This document shows, piece by piece, positions 6,211-6,260 of a stretch of DNA of 6,260 nt. The notes beneath the pieces are model-generated. The model did not search any database. It was not told the DNA's origin and worked only from the letters and a program-made list of their open reading frames with translations. Position 1 is the first letter of the stretch; each line of letters starts with the position of its first letter. The translations under genes were made by a program, and so were the position numbers. This DNA comes from Pseudomonadota bacterium. GTDB taxonomy: Bacteria > Pseudomonadota > Alphaproteobacteria > Rhizobiales > Xanthobacteraceae. Where the stretch lies: positions 1 through 6,260 of the forward strand of contig JAEYTQ010000041.1 of assembly GCA_023433965.1 (NCBI GenBank), read 5' to 3'.

Positions 6211-6260
6211 GCAACAAACAACGGGTATTAAGCTAACCTCTCAACCTTACTGGGCAGAGC

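Noticed and set aside
6228..6260. Possible tRNA 5' part (CTC...GAG around a GG-containing loop at the window end)
   Set aside because: The D-arm would have only three pairs, with T opposite C at the fourth, and too long a loop, and the acceptor and T-arm cannot be seen.

Overview
The window reads as part of an alphaproteobacterial chromosome, most likely Bradyrhizobium, Rhodopseudomonas or a close relative. The basis is high-GC coding sequence (one counted 60-base line inside the fourth gene is 70% G+C), the style of the Che proteins, and a GrlR-like small protein followed by short HTH-type proteins of kinds I associate with that family. The genus is an inference from protein style, not from a search.

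Positions 1-4745 hold four plus-strand genes that look like the distal part of a chemotaxis operon. They are the C-terminal signalling part of a methyl-accepting chemotaxis protein (cut by the window edge), the receptor methyltransferase cheR, the receptor methylesterase cheB, and a 575-residue soluble MCP-like protein of uncertain role. cheR-cheB and cheB-fourth gene are separated by only 16 and 5 bases, so these three are probably co-transcribed. No cheA, cheW or cheY is in the window; they would be expected upstream. CheR and CheB would set the methylation level of the receptor. The fourth protein carries two decayed copies of the MCP hairpin tip, a DxTxQ motif resembling the CheZ phosphatase motif, and an acidic C-terminus ending in Leu-Phe. 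It is the most interesting object in the window.

Positions 4746-5743 hold two independent-looking small plus-strand genes, each with its own leader: a GrlR-family protein (149 aa) and a 91-residue protein with an HTH-like N-terminal half. Positions 5744-6260 drop in G+C (two counted lines near the end are 48% and 42%) and hold one short minus-strand gene for a Myb/SANT- or GcrA-like DNA-binding protein. Its leader contains a long imperfect stem-loop and a second small inverted repeat. No rRNA, tRNA, transposase or CRISPR array was recognised.
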